Source: Lachnospiraceae bacterium UBA3641
GTDB lineage: Bacteria; Bacillota; Clostridia; Lachnospirales; Lachnospiraceae
Direction of reading: 5' to 3'
DNA: 38,435 bases
Assembly: GCA_002373875.1 (NCBI GenBank)
Contig: DFKQ01000058.1
Span: 1 to 38,435 of the forward strand
The notes beneath the pieces are model-generated. The model had not been told where the DNA came from. It ran no database searches and saw nothing but the letters and a program-made list of their open reading frames with translations. Below are positions 17,603 through 25,894 of this stretch, piece by piece (position 1 is the first letter of the stretch; each line of letters opens with the position of its first letter). A program made the position numbers and the translations under genes.

Positions 17603-19126
17603 ATGGAAACTGTTATCAGGATCAATGACTCGGTAAATGGGTTTGCGTGGGGAACCTTCGGGATATCACTGCTTCTTGGAACCGGACTTATATGTACCAT
17701 CATTACAGGGGTATTTCAGGTAACTCACTTGCGACACTGGTTTATGAAAACCTTCGGGATCATGAACAAGGAAGGGAGGATCATAAACGATGCCGGTGCC
17801 CTGTCCCAGTTTCGAACTTTTTGTACTGCCCTGTGTGCGGTCATCGGAACCGGAAATATTGCCGGTGTTTCCACAGCCATATGCCTGGGTGGACCCGGGG
17901 CTGTATTCTGGATGTGGGTCGCTGCCTTTTTCGGAATGATGGTAAAGTATTCGGAAAATGTTCTGGGATTATACTACAGACGCCGCAATTCAGAGGGTGC
18001 GTGGTCAGGTGGCCCCATGTATTATCTTGAAGATGGCCTTGGTTCAATAAAGCATTGCAGGGTAATAGGAAAAGTACTGGGCATTCTGTTCTGCATTTTT
18101 ACGGTACTGGCTTCTTTTGGTATCGGCAATATGGGACAGATCAATAAGATAACCATTAATTTTGAGGCAACCTTCCTGAAGGGAATGAAGAGTGACCTGT
18201 TCATGGGCGTGCCCAAGGCCGAATTGCTGATAGGAATTATCCTGATGCTTATTGCTGCCGGTATCATACTTGGCGGGTTCAGGCGTCTTGCAGCAGTTTC
18301 GGAAAAACTCATCCCTTTTATGTCAATAGTATATATTGTTGGATGTGTTATCATAATACTGCTTAATATTTCAAAACTTCCGATCATCTTTTTATCGATA
18401 TTTAAGTTTGCCCTGGGACCTGTCGCGATAAAGGGAGGTGCTGCGGGAACCGCAGTTCAGATAGCCTTTAATACCATAAAAAACGGGTGTAAAAGGGGTG
18501 TTTTTTCAAATGAAGCAGGCCTTGGCTCTTCCGTAATGGTACACAGCAACAGCTGTGTAAGGGAACCGGTACGCCAGGGAATGTGGGGCATTGCCGAGGT
18601 TTTTCTGGATACAATGGTCATTTGTACCTTAACAGCGCTGGTTGTGCTTGGGTCGGGCAAGATAGATCTTAATACAGGCCTTGTGGAAGAAGGTGTTAAT
18701 GATGCGACTCTTGTTGCCGGATCATTCGCAGCCTTTCTCGGGAAACCGGGTGAATGGTTTGTTGTCTTATCGATCACCTTATTTGCCTTTACAACGGTAC
18801 TCGGCTGGTCTTATTATGGGGCAAAGGTAACAGAATACCTTCTTGGGGTCACCTGTGGCAGGATATACCGATTTATATTTATACTTCTTATAGTTTTCGG
18901 AGCAGTAATGGAATCCAATCTGGCATGGGATATTTCCGATACATTCAATGGTCTTATGATGATCCCAAACCTGATAGGACTTATAGTACATGTTCCGCTT
19001 CTGATAAAGCTTACCCGAAACTATACAGATCGCAGAATACGCGGAAAGGATATAGCCCCTATCCTGTCCTATAATCCGGATATACAAAAGGAAGCGATGG
19101 CAGCAGTATTAAAGGGTATGGACTGA
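17603..19126 (+). CDS. Sodium:alanine/glycine symporter (AGCS family)
   Basis: The 507-residue protein is about the usual AGCS length and strongly hydrophobic, with roughly eleven membrane helices. Hallmarks are FRTFCTALCAVIGTGNIAGV (GTGNIAGV at 82-89), SGGPMYYLEDGLG (from 135), an AFNTIKNGCKRGVFSNEAGL loop with the typical GVFSNEAG motif, and GSSVMVHS. The family imports alanine, glycine or related small amino acids with sodium across the cytoplasmic membrane. It lies 5 bases after the unknown 16632 gene and 35 bases before a double-receiver gene, inside a signalling operon. It may therefore feed or sense the amino acid that the operon responds to; that is inference. Confidence 0.93.
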   Translation: METVIRINDSVNGFAWGTFGISLLLGTGLICTIITGVFQVTHLRHWFMKTFGIMNKEGRIINDAGALSQFRTFCTALCAVIGTGNIAGVSTAICLGGPGAVFWMWVAAFFGMMVKYSENVLGLYYRRRNSEGAWSGGPMYYLEDGLGSIKHCRVIGKVLGILFCIFTVLASFGIGNMGQINKITINFEATFLKGMKSDLFMGVPKAELLIGIILMLIAAGIILGGFRRLAAVSEKLIPFMSIVYIVGCVIIILLNISKLPIIFLSIFKFALGPVAIKGGAAGTAVQIAFNTIKNGCKRGVFSNEAGLGSSVMVHSNSCVREPVRQGMWGIAEVFLDTMVICTLTALVVLGSGKIDLNTGLVEEGVNDATLVAGSFAAFLGKPGEWFVVLSITLFAFTTVLGWSYYGAKVTEYLLGVTCGRIYRFIFILLIVFGAVMESNLAWDISDTFNGLMMIPNLIGLIVHVPLLIKLTRNYTDRRIRGKDIAPILSYNPDIQKEAMAAVLKGMD

Positions 19127-19161
19127 TTATAAATCCTTGAGATCAAACAGGAGGATCGAAT

Positions 19162-19929
19162 ATGAGTGAAGGGCAGAAAAATCTTGTACTTGTTGTAATG
19201 CAGTACAGTGTCGTTGTAAAAGGCATTGAGAGGAAGTTAAACGATGCGGGATATAAAGCATCTATCCTTTCGGATAATTATGAAGTAATAAGGGATATGG
19301 CCGCAGGTACAGATCTTTTTCTCCTTTATCTTCCCGGTAATATAGTCGACATGAAGGATAAGCTGGAAGAACTTAAGTATATCTGTGACAAGGTTAACCA
19401 AAGCGGCAGGAGCATGATCATTATAGGGGAGGAGAAAGACCGGGCCGATCTGTTTGACAGAGTTCCGATGATCGGTGATTATACATGGATCGAAAGGCCT
19501 ATTGAAATGAATGTTTTGCAGCCTGCAATAGAAAATACCCTCAAGTCATCCGGAACGGCAGGTTCGAAAAAGAGGATACTTATTGTCGATGACGATCCTT
19601 CATATGCCAAGATGATAAAGGAATGGATAGGAAACGAATACCAGACGGATATCGTGACAGCAGGCATGCAGGCTATCAAGTTCCTTTTGAGGAATCAGGT
19701 TGACCTGATCCTGCTTGATTATGAAATGCCTATAGTTAACGGACCTCAGGTTCTTCAGATGCTTAAGCAGGAGCCAGTCACAGAGAATATTCCGGTTATC
19801 TTCCTGACAGGAGTGGGAACAAAAGAGGCCGTGGAACGAGTAATGTCGTTAAAACCCGACGGATATATGCTCAAATCCACGTCAAGAGAAAATCTGCTTA
19901 AATTGCTGTATGGAAAGCTGGTAAAATAA
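19162..19929 (+). CDS. Double receiver protein (pseudo-REC plus REC)
   Basis: The ATG at 19162 is preceded by AGGAGGA. The 255-residue product has no DNA-binding or enzymatic output. The first half (about 6-128) has receiver-like strand spacing (LVLVVMQYSVVVKGIERKL, DLFLLYLPG, WIERPI) but no phospho-acceptor Asp or acidic pair, so it is a pseudo-receiver. The second (about 137-255) is a canonical receiver: DDD at 143-145, Asp186 in LLDYEMPIVNG, IFLTG and YMLKST, where the usual KP is KS. It is the last gene of the signalling operon and could take phosphate from the Hpt His1012 of the DegV-kinase, acting as a phosphate sink or an output by protein contact; this is inferred. Confidence 0.9.
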   Translation: MSEGQKNLVLVVMQYSVVVKGIERKLNDAGYKASILSDNYEVIRDMAAGTDLFLLYLPGNIVDMKDKLEELKYICDKVNQSGRSMIIIGEEKDRADLFDRVPMIGDYTWIERPIEMNVLQPAIENTLKSSGTAGSKKRILIVDDDPSYAKMIKEWIGNEYQTDIVTAGMQAIKFLLRNQVDLILLDYEMPIVNGPQVLQMLKQEPVTENIPVIFLTGVGTKEAVERVMSLKPDGYMLKSTSRENLLKLLYGKLVK

Positions 19930-20002
19930 AGCTGCTTCCGCCTGCAAAAAAGAAAGCAAGGTATCAATAAACATCGCCTCATAAGTATAGTACAGTAATC
20001 AA

Positions 20003-20031
20003 TTGAAATAAAGATTAAAATCAAGTATACT
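20003..20031 (+). promoter_or_regulatory. Sigma-A type promoter for the fkbH-like operon
   Basis: TTGAAA (20003-20008), a 17-base spacer and TATACT (20026-20031), lying about 44 bases before the ATG at 20075. It marks a new transcription unit after the signalling operon. Confidence 0.75.
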
Positions 20032-20074
20032 GAGAATGTATTATTTTTGATAGCAGGAAGGATCCATTATTCAG

Positions 20075-21853
20075 ATGCAGGAATTACAATACCCCTTTGA
20101 CAGCAGATATATTATAAAGAAAAAGAAATCAATAAAAAGACAGCTGCTTGACGAAGGAACCGGCTTTACAAATAAAAAGATCGCAGTACTCGGAGGTTCG
20201 ACCACCCATGATATAATCATGATCCTCGAACTCTTTCTGCTCGACCGGGGAATAAGGCCGGAGTTTTATGAGTGTGAATATGCCCGGTACTGGGAGGATG
20301 TAATGTTTGACAACCCGGAGCTTAAGGAATTCGCCCCGGATATAATCTATATACATACAAGTAACAGGAACATAAGGCAGTATCCAGCCCTGTCCATGAG
20401 TGAAGAAGAAGCAGAGGAACTGTTGGCTGCCGACTATAATCATTTTGAAAAAATGTGGGGTAAAATAGAAAACACCTATCATTGCCCTGTTATCCAGAAT
20501 AATTTTGAGTACCCGTTTTACAGGATGTTGGGTAATGCAGATGCTACCGATATCCATGGGCGGGTCAACTACATAAACAGGCTTAATGCGATGTTTGCCG
20601 CTTACGCAAGGGACCATAAGGATTTCTTTATCCAGGATATCAATTATCTGTCAGCGGTATACGGTCTTGATAAGTGGTCGGATCCTCTTTACTGGCATAT
20701 GTACAAATACGCACTGTCAATGGAAGCAATTCCGACGCTGGCATATAATTTAAGCAATATCATCAAGTCAATCTACGGAAAGAATAAGAAGGCACTGGCA
20801 CTGGACCTTGACAACACTCTCTGGGGCGGAATAGTCGGGGATGATGGTGTTGAAGGTATAGAGATAGGTCCTGAAACATCCATGGGCCAGGTATATTCGG
20901 AATTCCAGGGGTATCTCAAGGAACTTAAGGATATAGGAGTCATTCTTAACGTATGCTCCAAGAATGAAGAAGAGAACGCCATAGCCGGACTCAATCATCC
21001 TGACGGAGTGCTTAAGCCTGATGACTTTATAGTGATAAAGGCCAACTGGGATCCCAAGAGCAAAAACCTTGCGGACATGGCAGGCGAGCTCAATCTCCTT
21101 CCCGAATCCTTTGTATTTGTCGATGACAATCCCGCTGAGCGAGAGATAGTAAGGAGCCAGCTCCATGTGGTTTCACCGGAGATAGGAAGCGTTGAGGACT
21201 ACATAAGGGTTATCGATCATTCGGGATTCTTCGAGGTCACAAATCTGTCTGCAGATGATGCCAAGCGAAATGAGATGTATAAGGAGAACGCCAAGAGGGC
21301 GCAGCTTGAAGCAAGCTTTGATAACTATGGTGATTATCTTAAGTCTCTTGAAATGAAGGGAACGATAAAGAGCTTCGAACCTATTTATATGGAGAGGATC
21401 GCCCAGCTGAGTAACAAGAGCAATCAGTTCAACCTTACAACGAGACGGTATACAAGAGCGGAAATAGAAGAGATAGCCGGTTCGGATGAGTATATTGATA
21501 TATACGGGAAGCTGGAGGATAAGTTCGGTGACAACGGTGTTGTTTCCGTGGTCATCGGTCGTAAAAACGGAGATATACTGGATATGGACTTATGGATCAT
21601 GAGCTGCCGGGTTCTTAAGAGGGACATGGAATATGCAATGATGGATGAGCTTGTTCATAAAGCTAAGGAGGCAGGGATCAAGACCATAAGGGGATATTAC
21701 TATCCTACTGCCAAGAATAAGATGGTCAGGGATTTTTATGGATTGATGGGATTTACGCTGGTAAGCGAGGACGAAGAGGGGAACAGGACCTGGGAGTTTA
21801 CGGTTCCCGGGGAGTATGTTAACAGGAATTCATATATCAGGGTTAATGAGTAG
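20075..21853 (+). CDS. FkbH-like HAD-superfamily protein
   Basis: The 592-residue protein has an N-terminal SGNH-like region (IAVLGGSTTHDIIMI, about 33-235), a HAD phosphatase-type domain beginning ALDLDNTLWGGIVGDDG (catalytic Asp244 and Asp246), VCSKNEEENA with Cys294, KANWDPKSKN and FVDDNPAERE. It ends in a GNAT-like domain with QLSNKSNQFNLTTRRYT, typical of FkbH proteins. Studied FkbH enzymes take 1,3-bisphosphoglycerate, dephosphorylate it and load a glyceryl unit on an acyl carrier protein; the CSKN cysteine may be the loading residue. An ACP gene follows at 21905. No polyketide synthase or acyltransferase is in the window, so the acceptor is unknown. AAGGA at 20058-20062 is 12 bases from the ATG, longer than ideal. 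Confidence 0.88.
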   Translation: MQELQYPFDSRYIIKKKKSIKRQLLDEGTGFTNKKIAVLGGSTTHDIIMILELFLLDRGIRPEFYECEYARYWEDVMFDNPELKEFAPDIIYIHTSNRNIRQYPALSMSEEEAEELLAADYNHFEKMWGKIENTYHCPVIQNNFEYPFYRMLGNADATDIHGRVNYINRLNAMFAAYARDHKDFFIQDINYLSAVYGLDKWSDPLYWHMYKYALSMEAIPTLAYNLSNIIKSIYGKNKKALALDLDNTLWGGIVGDDGVEGIEIGPETSMGQVYSEFQGYLKELKDIGVILNVCSKNEEENAIAGLNHPDGVLKPDDFIVIKANWDPKSKNLADMAGELNLLPESFVFVDDNPAEREIVRSQLHVVSPEIGSVEDYIRVIDHSGFFEVTNLSADDAKRNEMYKENAKRAQLEASFDNYGDYLKSLEMKGTIKSFEPIYMERIAQLSNKSNQFNLTTRRYTRAEIEEIAGSDEYIDIYGKLEDKFGDNGVVSVVIGRKNGDILDMDLWIMSCRVLKRDMEYAMMDELVHKAKEAGIKTIRGYYYPTAKNKMVRDFYGLMGFTLVSEDEEGNRTWEFTVPGEYVNRNSYIRVNE

Positions 21854-21904
21854 GATTTCCCGCTTCGCCCGGAATGACTATAAATAATGACAGGAGAGAA
21901 AGAT

Positions 21905-22144
21905 ATGAGCAGAGAAGAGATATATAAAAGACTGAATGAGGTATTTCGTGATGTATTCGACAGGGAGGACATCACTGTCAGCGATGAGACAACGGCGGCA
22001 GATGTTGAAGGCTGGGACAGTCTTATACACATAACGCTGATGGATGCCGTAGAAGAAGAGTTCGATATAAGATTTGATATGAAAACAGTGGTGAAGATGA
22101 AAAACGTTGGAGAATTGGTTTCGGCGATAGAAGAGAAAATATAA
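21905..22144 (+). CDS. Acyl carrier protein
   Basis: ATG 21905 has GGAGAG seven bases upstream and is preferred over ATG 21887. The 79-residue acidic protein has the ACP fold pattern with the phosphopantetheine-attachment serine in VEGWDSLIHI and a following FDIRFDMKTVVKMKNVGELV helix region. DSL is the standard attachment motif. The GWDSL context is typical of discrete ACPs that work with FkbH-like or polysaccharide-modification enzymes rather than housekeeping fatty acid synthesis. It lies 51 bases after the FkbH-like gene and is likely its carrier substrate. Confidence 0.9.
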   Translation: MSREEIYKRLNEVFRDVFDREDITVSDETTAADVEGWDSLIHITLMDAVEEEFDIRFDMKTVVKMKNVGELVSAIEEKI

Positions 22145-22170
22145 AAACAGAGATAGAAAGGAGAAGGGTT

Positions 22171-23250
22171 ATGAAGAGAATCGGTATGTTAACAAGCGGA
22201 GGTGACTGTCAGGCACTCAATGCCGCAATGAGGGGTGTTGTTAAATCCCTGTGGTACACACTCGGCGGTGATCAGGTTGAGATCTATGGTTTCAACAATG
22301 GGTACAGGGGGCTTATCTACCATGATTACAGGAAGTTCGAGTTTAAGGATTTCTCGGGCATCCTTACACGGGGCGGAACGATACTCGGAACTTCGAGGAC
22401 ACCATTTAAGACTATAAGGGAGCCTGATGAGAACGGTCTTGACAAGGTTGCGGCCATGAAGCAGACATATTATAATCTGAATCTTGACTGCCTGGTTGTT
22501 CTCGGCGGTAACGGAACTCACAAGACTGCACACCTTTTAAGTCAGGAGGGTCTTAACATCATAACTCTTCCGAAGACCATCGATAATGACCTTTACGGAA
22601 CGGATATGACCTTCGGTTTCCAGAGCGCGGTTGATATCGCGGTTGACTGTATCGATTGTATCCATACTACGGCATCCTCACACGGACGTGTGTTCATCGT
22701 TGAGGTTATGGGACACAAGGTAGGCTGGCTTACACTTAATGCCGGGATCGCAGGCGGTGCCGACATCATCCTTATACCCGAGATCCCTTACGATATGGAT
22801 AAGATAGTTGAGGCGATCAACTTAAGGGTTAAGAGGGGAAGCACCTTTACTATCCTTGCGGTTGCTGAAGGCGCCATAAGCAAGCAGAAGGCCAAGATGA
22901 GTAAGAAGGAACTCAAGGAATACATGGAGAAGAGCAAGTATCCTTCGGTTTCTTACGAAATAGCGGATGAGCTGGCAAAGAAAACAGGTCAGGAGATAAG
23001 GGTTACGGTTCCCGGTCATACCCAGCGTGGCGGCACACCATGTGCATATGACCGTGTATTTGCAAGCCGTCTGGGTGCTGAGGCAGGTGCGCTTATCATG
23101 AAGGGTGAATATGGATTCATGGTAGGCTACAAGAACAGGGAGATAGTCAAGGTTCCTCTTGATGAGGTTGCCGGCAAGCTTAAATACGTATCCCCGGATG
23201 CTACGATAATCAAGGAAGCCAAGCTGCTTGGAATAAGCTTTGGTGATTAA
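22171..23250 (+). CDS. pfkA: 6-phosphofructokinase
   Basis: AAGGAGAAGG precedes the ATG. The 359-residue protein has the nucleotide-binding MLTSGGDCQALNAAMRG, catalytic PKTIDNDLYGTDMTFGFQSA (Asp138 and Asp140 region), SSHGRVFIVEVMGHKVGW and VPGHTQRGG. At the site that separates donors it has Gly115 in GGNGTH, as in ATP-dependent enzymes, but Lys135 in PKTIDND, as in pyrophosphate enzymes. Gly with Lys occurs in some ATP-dependent members of the pyrophosphate-like branch, so ATP use is the likelier reading. It performs the committed step of glycolysis in the cytoplasm. Gene symbol is tentative, as the branch differs from Escherichia coli PfkA. Confidence 0.92.
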   Translation: MKRIGMLTSGGDCQALNAAMRGVVKSLWYTLGGDQVEIYGFNNGYRGLIYHDYRKFEFKDFSGILTRGGTILGTSRTPFKTIREPDENGLDKVAAMKQTYYNLNLDCLVVLGGNGTHKTAHLLSQEGLNIITLPKTIDNDLYGTDMTFGFQSAVDIAVDCIDCIHTTASSHGRVFIVEVMGHKVGWLTLNAGIAGGADIILIPEIPYDMDKIVEAINLRVKRGSTFTILAVAEGAISKQKAKMSKKELKEYMEKSKYPSVSYEIADELAKKTGQEIRVTVPGHTQRGGTPCAYDRVFASRLGAEAGALIMKGEYGFMVGYKNREIVKVPLDEVAGKLKYVSPDATIIKEAKLLGISFGD

Positions 23251-23270
23251 GGATATAAATTGGAGGAAAT

Positions 23271-24833
23271 ATGTCTTATACCGCACTGTACAGGAAATGG
23301 CGGCCCGATAAATTTACGGATGTCAAGGGGCAGGATGCGATAGTGACTACCCTTAAAAATCAAATAATACATGACCGTATCGGACACGCCTACCTGTTCT
23401 GCGGTACAAGAGGAACCGGTAAGACCACCGTTGCCAAGATAGTGGCAAGGGCGGTAAACTGTGAGAATCCCATCGACGGTAATCCGTGCGGAGAGTGTAA
23501 AAGCTGCAGGGCAGTGGCCGATGGGACCTCCATGAATGTAATAGAGATAGATGCGGCATCAAACAACGGTGTTGACAATATAAGGGAGATAAGGGATGAG
23601 GTTACCTACTCCCCGACGGAAGGAAGATACAAGGTATATATAATCGATGAGGTACATATGCTTTCCACGGGAGCATTCAACGCCCTCCTTAAAACCCTGG
23701 AAGAACCGCCTTCCTATGTTATTTTTATATTGGCCACAACTGAAGTGCACAAGATCCCGGTTACGATCCTGTCAAGATGCCAGAGGTATGACTTTAAGAG
23801 GATTTCGGTAGATACCATATCCGAAAGGCTTTTTGAGCTTGCAGAAGGGGAGGGTATCGATGTTGAGGAAAAGGCGATAAGGTATATCGCCAAATCAGCA
23901 GACGGGGCACTGAGGGATGCACTAAGCCTCATGGACCAGTGTAATTCCTTTTATTTCGGGCAGAAGCTTACTTACGATAAGGTGCTTGAGGTACTGGGTG
24001 CCGTTGATACCAAGGTTTTTTCCGATCTTTTATGCGCCGTGATAGCCAGGGATGTAAAGAGTTCGATAAGCATTCTTGATGAGGTGGTGATACAGGGAAG
24101 AGAGCTGAGTCAGTTTGTTATTGATTTTACCTGGTATTTACGCAACCTTATGCTTATAAAAACCTCGGAAGAGGATGAGATAGAGGAAGTCCTTGATATG
24201 TCGGGAGAGAACCTGACGCAATTAAAGCGCGAAGCTCAGGCCGTGGATACAGACAGGGTCATGAGGTATATAAGGATATTTTCAGAGCTGTCAGGTCAGA
24301 TAAGGAATGCGACCCAGAAGAGAGTTCTTGTTGAAATAGCCATAATCAAGCTGTGCAGGCCGGGGATGGAGACTGATACGGGATCGTTGCTTGACCGTAT
24401 ACGCGCCATCGAAGAAAAGCTGGAAAATGGTGATTTTACTCCGGGCAAAGAATCCAAAATGCAGGAGAATGATCCTAAGGAGGAGATAAAGCCGGTTGAA
24501 CTTACAAGAGCATTGAACAGTGATATCAGGGAGCTTGTCGGGAAATGGAACAGGGTGGTCGAGCGTGTGTCCAATCCCGGCAGCAGTATGCTCAAAAAAT
24601 GCAAGCTCACTGTAACGGATGATGACCGGCTACTTATAGCATCCTTTGATTCAATGCATTTGGACTATCTTAACAGGGATAACATAAGGGAAGAGATAAG
24701 TGCCGCAATTGAAGAGGTCCTTGGCAAGAGCGTCCTTTATGATATAACCGGTGTCGACAGTAAAACGGAATTCAAGAAGAAGTATCCGGACCTTTCAGTT
24801 ATAAATATGGAAATAGAAACAGATGATATGTAG
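23271..24833 (+). CDS. dnaX: DNA polymerase III gamma/tau subunit
   Basis: TTGGAGGAA precedes the ATG. The 520-residue protein starts MSYTALYRKWRPDKFTDVKG, with Walker A GTRGTGKTT (45-53), a zinc site C64, C73, C76, C79, Walker B YIIDEVHML, the NALLKTLEEPP segment and the SRC motif with the arginine finger. The C-terminal part (about 370-520) is the less conserved tau-like region, with a charged linker and a final folded part. It drives clamp loading in replication. It leads the conserved dnaX-ybaB-recR block, 14 bases before ybaB. I found no classic A AAA AAG slippery site for a shorter gamma form. Confidence 0.97.
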   Translation: MSYTALYRKWRPDKFTDVKGQDAIVTTLKNQIIHDRIGHAYLFCGTRGTGKTTVAKIVARAVNCENPIDGNPCGECKSCRAVADGTSMNVIEIDAASNNGVDNIREIRDEVTYSPTEGRYKVYIIDEVHMLSTGAFNALLKTLEEPPSYVIFILATTEVHKIPVTILSRCQRYDFKRISVDTISERLFELAEGEGIDVEEKAIRYIAKSADGALRDALSLMDQCNSFYFGQKLTYDKVLEVLGAVDTKVFSDLLCAVIARDVKSSISILDEVVIQGRELSQFVIDFTWYLRNLMLIKTSEEDEIEEVLDMSGENLTQLKREAQAVDTDRVMRYIRIFSELSGQIRNATQKRVLVEIAIIKLCRPGMETDTGSLLDRIRAIEEKLENGDFTPGKESKMQENDPKEEIKPVELTRALNSDIRELVGKWNRVVERVSNPGSSMLKKCKLTVTDDDRLLIASFDSMHLDYLNRDNIREEISAAIEEVLGKSVLYDITGVDSKTEFKKKYPDLSVINMEIETDDM

Positions 24834-24846
24834 GAGGAAGTAATAA

Positions 24847-25203
24847 ATGGCAAAAAGAGGCGGATTTCCCGGAGGCATGGGGATGCCCGGAAACATGAAC
24901 AATCTCATGAAGCAGGCCCAGAAGATGCAGAAGCAGATGGAAGAGAGTCAAAAGGCGCTTGAAGAGAAGGAATTCACGGCATCTGCCGGAGGCGGGGCTG
25001 TTGAGGTTACTGTTTCGGGCAAGAAGGAGATAACCTCTGTTAAGCTTAAGGAAGAGGTTGTGGATCCCGATGATATAGAGATGCTTGAAGACCTTATCAT
25101 GGCTGCCGTGAACGAGGCATTGCGCAAGGTTGAGGAAGAGACCGCAAGCAGCATGAGCAAGCTTACGGGAGGTATGGGTCTGGGAGGAGGATTTCCCTTC
25201 TGA
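24847..25203 (+). CDS. YbaB/EbfC nucleoid-associated protein
   Basis: AGGAGGAAG lies before the ATG. The 118-residue protein has a Gly/Met/Pro-rich start (GGFPGGMGMPGNMNNLM), a coiled helix (KQAQKMQKQMEESQKALEEK), then the YbaB core with GGGAVEVTVSGKKEITSV and DLIMAAVNEALRKVEEET, ending in a Gly-rich tail. Family members bind DNA as dimers and are almost always encoded between dnaX and recR, as here. Confidence 0.96.
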   Translation: MAKRGGFPGGMGMPGNMNNLMKQAQKMQKQMEESQKALEEKEFTASAGGGAVEVTVSGKKEITSVKLKEEVVDPDDIEMLEDLIMAAVNEALRKVEEETASSMSKLTGGMGLGGGFPF

Positions 25204-25238
25204 TTGATACCCTACATTGATCATAAGGGGAGTAAATA

Positions 25239-25838
25239 ATGGAACTGTACAGTGGATATATAAGCAGGCTTATCGGTGAACTGTCGGTCCTGCCGGGTAT
25301 AGGTAACAAATCGGCCCAGCGGCTTGCCTTCCATATTATCAATATGCCAAAGGACAGGGTGGAGGCCCTGGCACTTGCAATGACAGAGGCAAGGAATAAC
25401 ATTAAGTACTGCAGGGAATGCTTTACCCTTACGGATAATGAGGTTTGTCCAATATGCGCCGATAAGAACAGGGATCATAAGCAGATCATGGTGGTTGAGA
25501 ATATCAGGGATATGACCGCTTATGAAAAGACAGGTAAATACTCCGGTGTATATCATGTTCTTCATGGGGCCATTAATCCCTCACTCGGGATCGGACCTAA
25601 TGATATCAAGCTCCCGGATCTTTTGAAGAGACTGCAAAGCATTGATGCAACGGAGGTTATAATAGCCACCAACTCAAGCATTGAAGGTGAGACTACCGCA
25701 ATGTATATAAGCAAGCTTATCAAGCCCACGGGTATTAAAGTCACAAGGATAGCAAGCGGGGTACCTGTAGGAGGTGAGCTTGAATATATAGATGAAGTGA
25801 CTCTTTCAAGAGCCCTGGATGCCAGAGTTGAGTTGTAG
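25239..25838 (+). CDS. recR: Recombination mediator RecR
   Basis: AAGGGGAG precedes the ATG. The 199-residue protein has the N-terminal helix-hairpin-helix (LSVLPGIGNKSAQRLAFH), a four-cysteine zinc finger (C58, C61, C70, C73), a Toprim domain (MVVENIRDM, INPSLGIGPND) and the C-terminal Walker B-like IIATNSSIEGETTAMYI. It loads RecA during gap repair together with RecF/RecO. It follows ybaB after 35 bases; length is normal. Confidence 0.97.
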   Translation: MELYSGYISRLIGELSVLPGIGNKSAQRLAFHIINMPKDRVEALALAMTEARNNIKYCRECFTLTDNEVCPICADKNRDHKQIMVVENIRDMTAYEKTGKYSGVYHVLHGAINPSLGIGPNDIKLPDLLKRLQSIDATEVIIATNSSIEGETTAMYISKLIKPTGIKVTRIASGVPVGGELEYIDEVTLSRALDARVEL

Positions 25839-25846
25839 GAGCATCC

Positions 25847-25863
25847 ATTACGCGAAGCGTAAT
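25847..25863. repeat. Short perfect hairpin between recR and galM
   Basis: ATTACGC, GAA, GCGTAAT: a 7-bp stem with a 3-base loop. No T-run follows, so it is not an obvious terminator; it may stabilise or space the transcript. Confidence 0.5.
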
Positions 25864-25894
25864 ACATAATAAGAAAACGATAGGAGATTGAAAA

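Noticed and set aside
19930..20002. Terminator after the signalling operon
   Set aside because: The GCTTCC...AAGC pairing is short and lacks a T-run; only the downstream promoter is convincing.
24590..24605. A6 run in dnaX as a programmed frameshift site
   Set aside because: The run (CAAAAAATG) does not fit the A AAA AAG heptamer, and no stimulatory stem or early stop in the shifted frame was evident.
25847..25863. Hairpin after recR as a terminator
   Set aside because: No T-run follows and galM begins shortly after with normal operon spacing.
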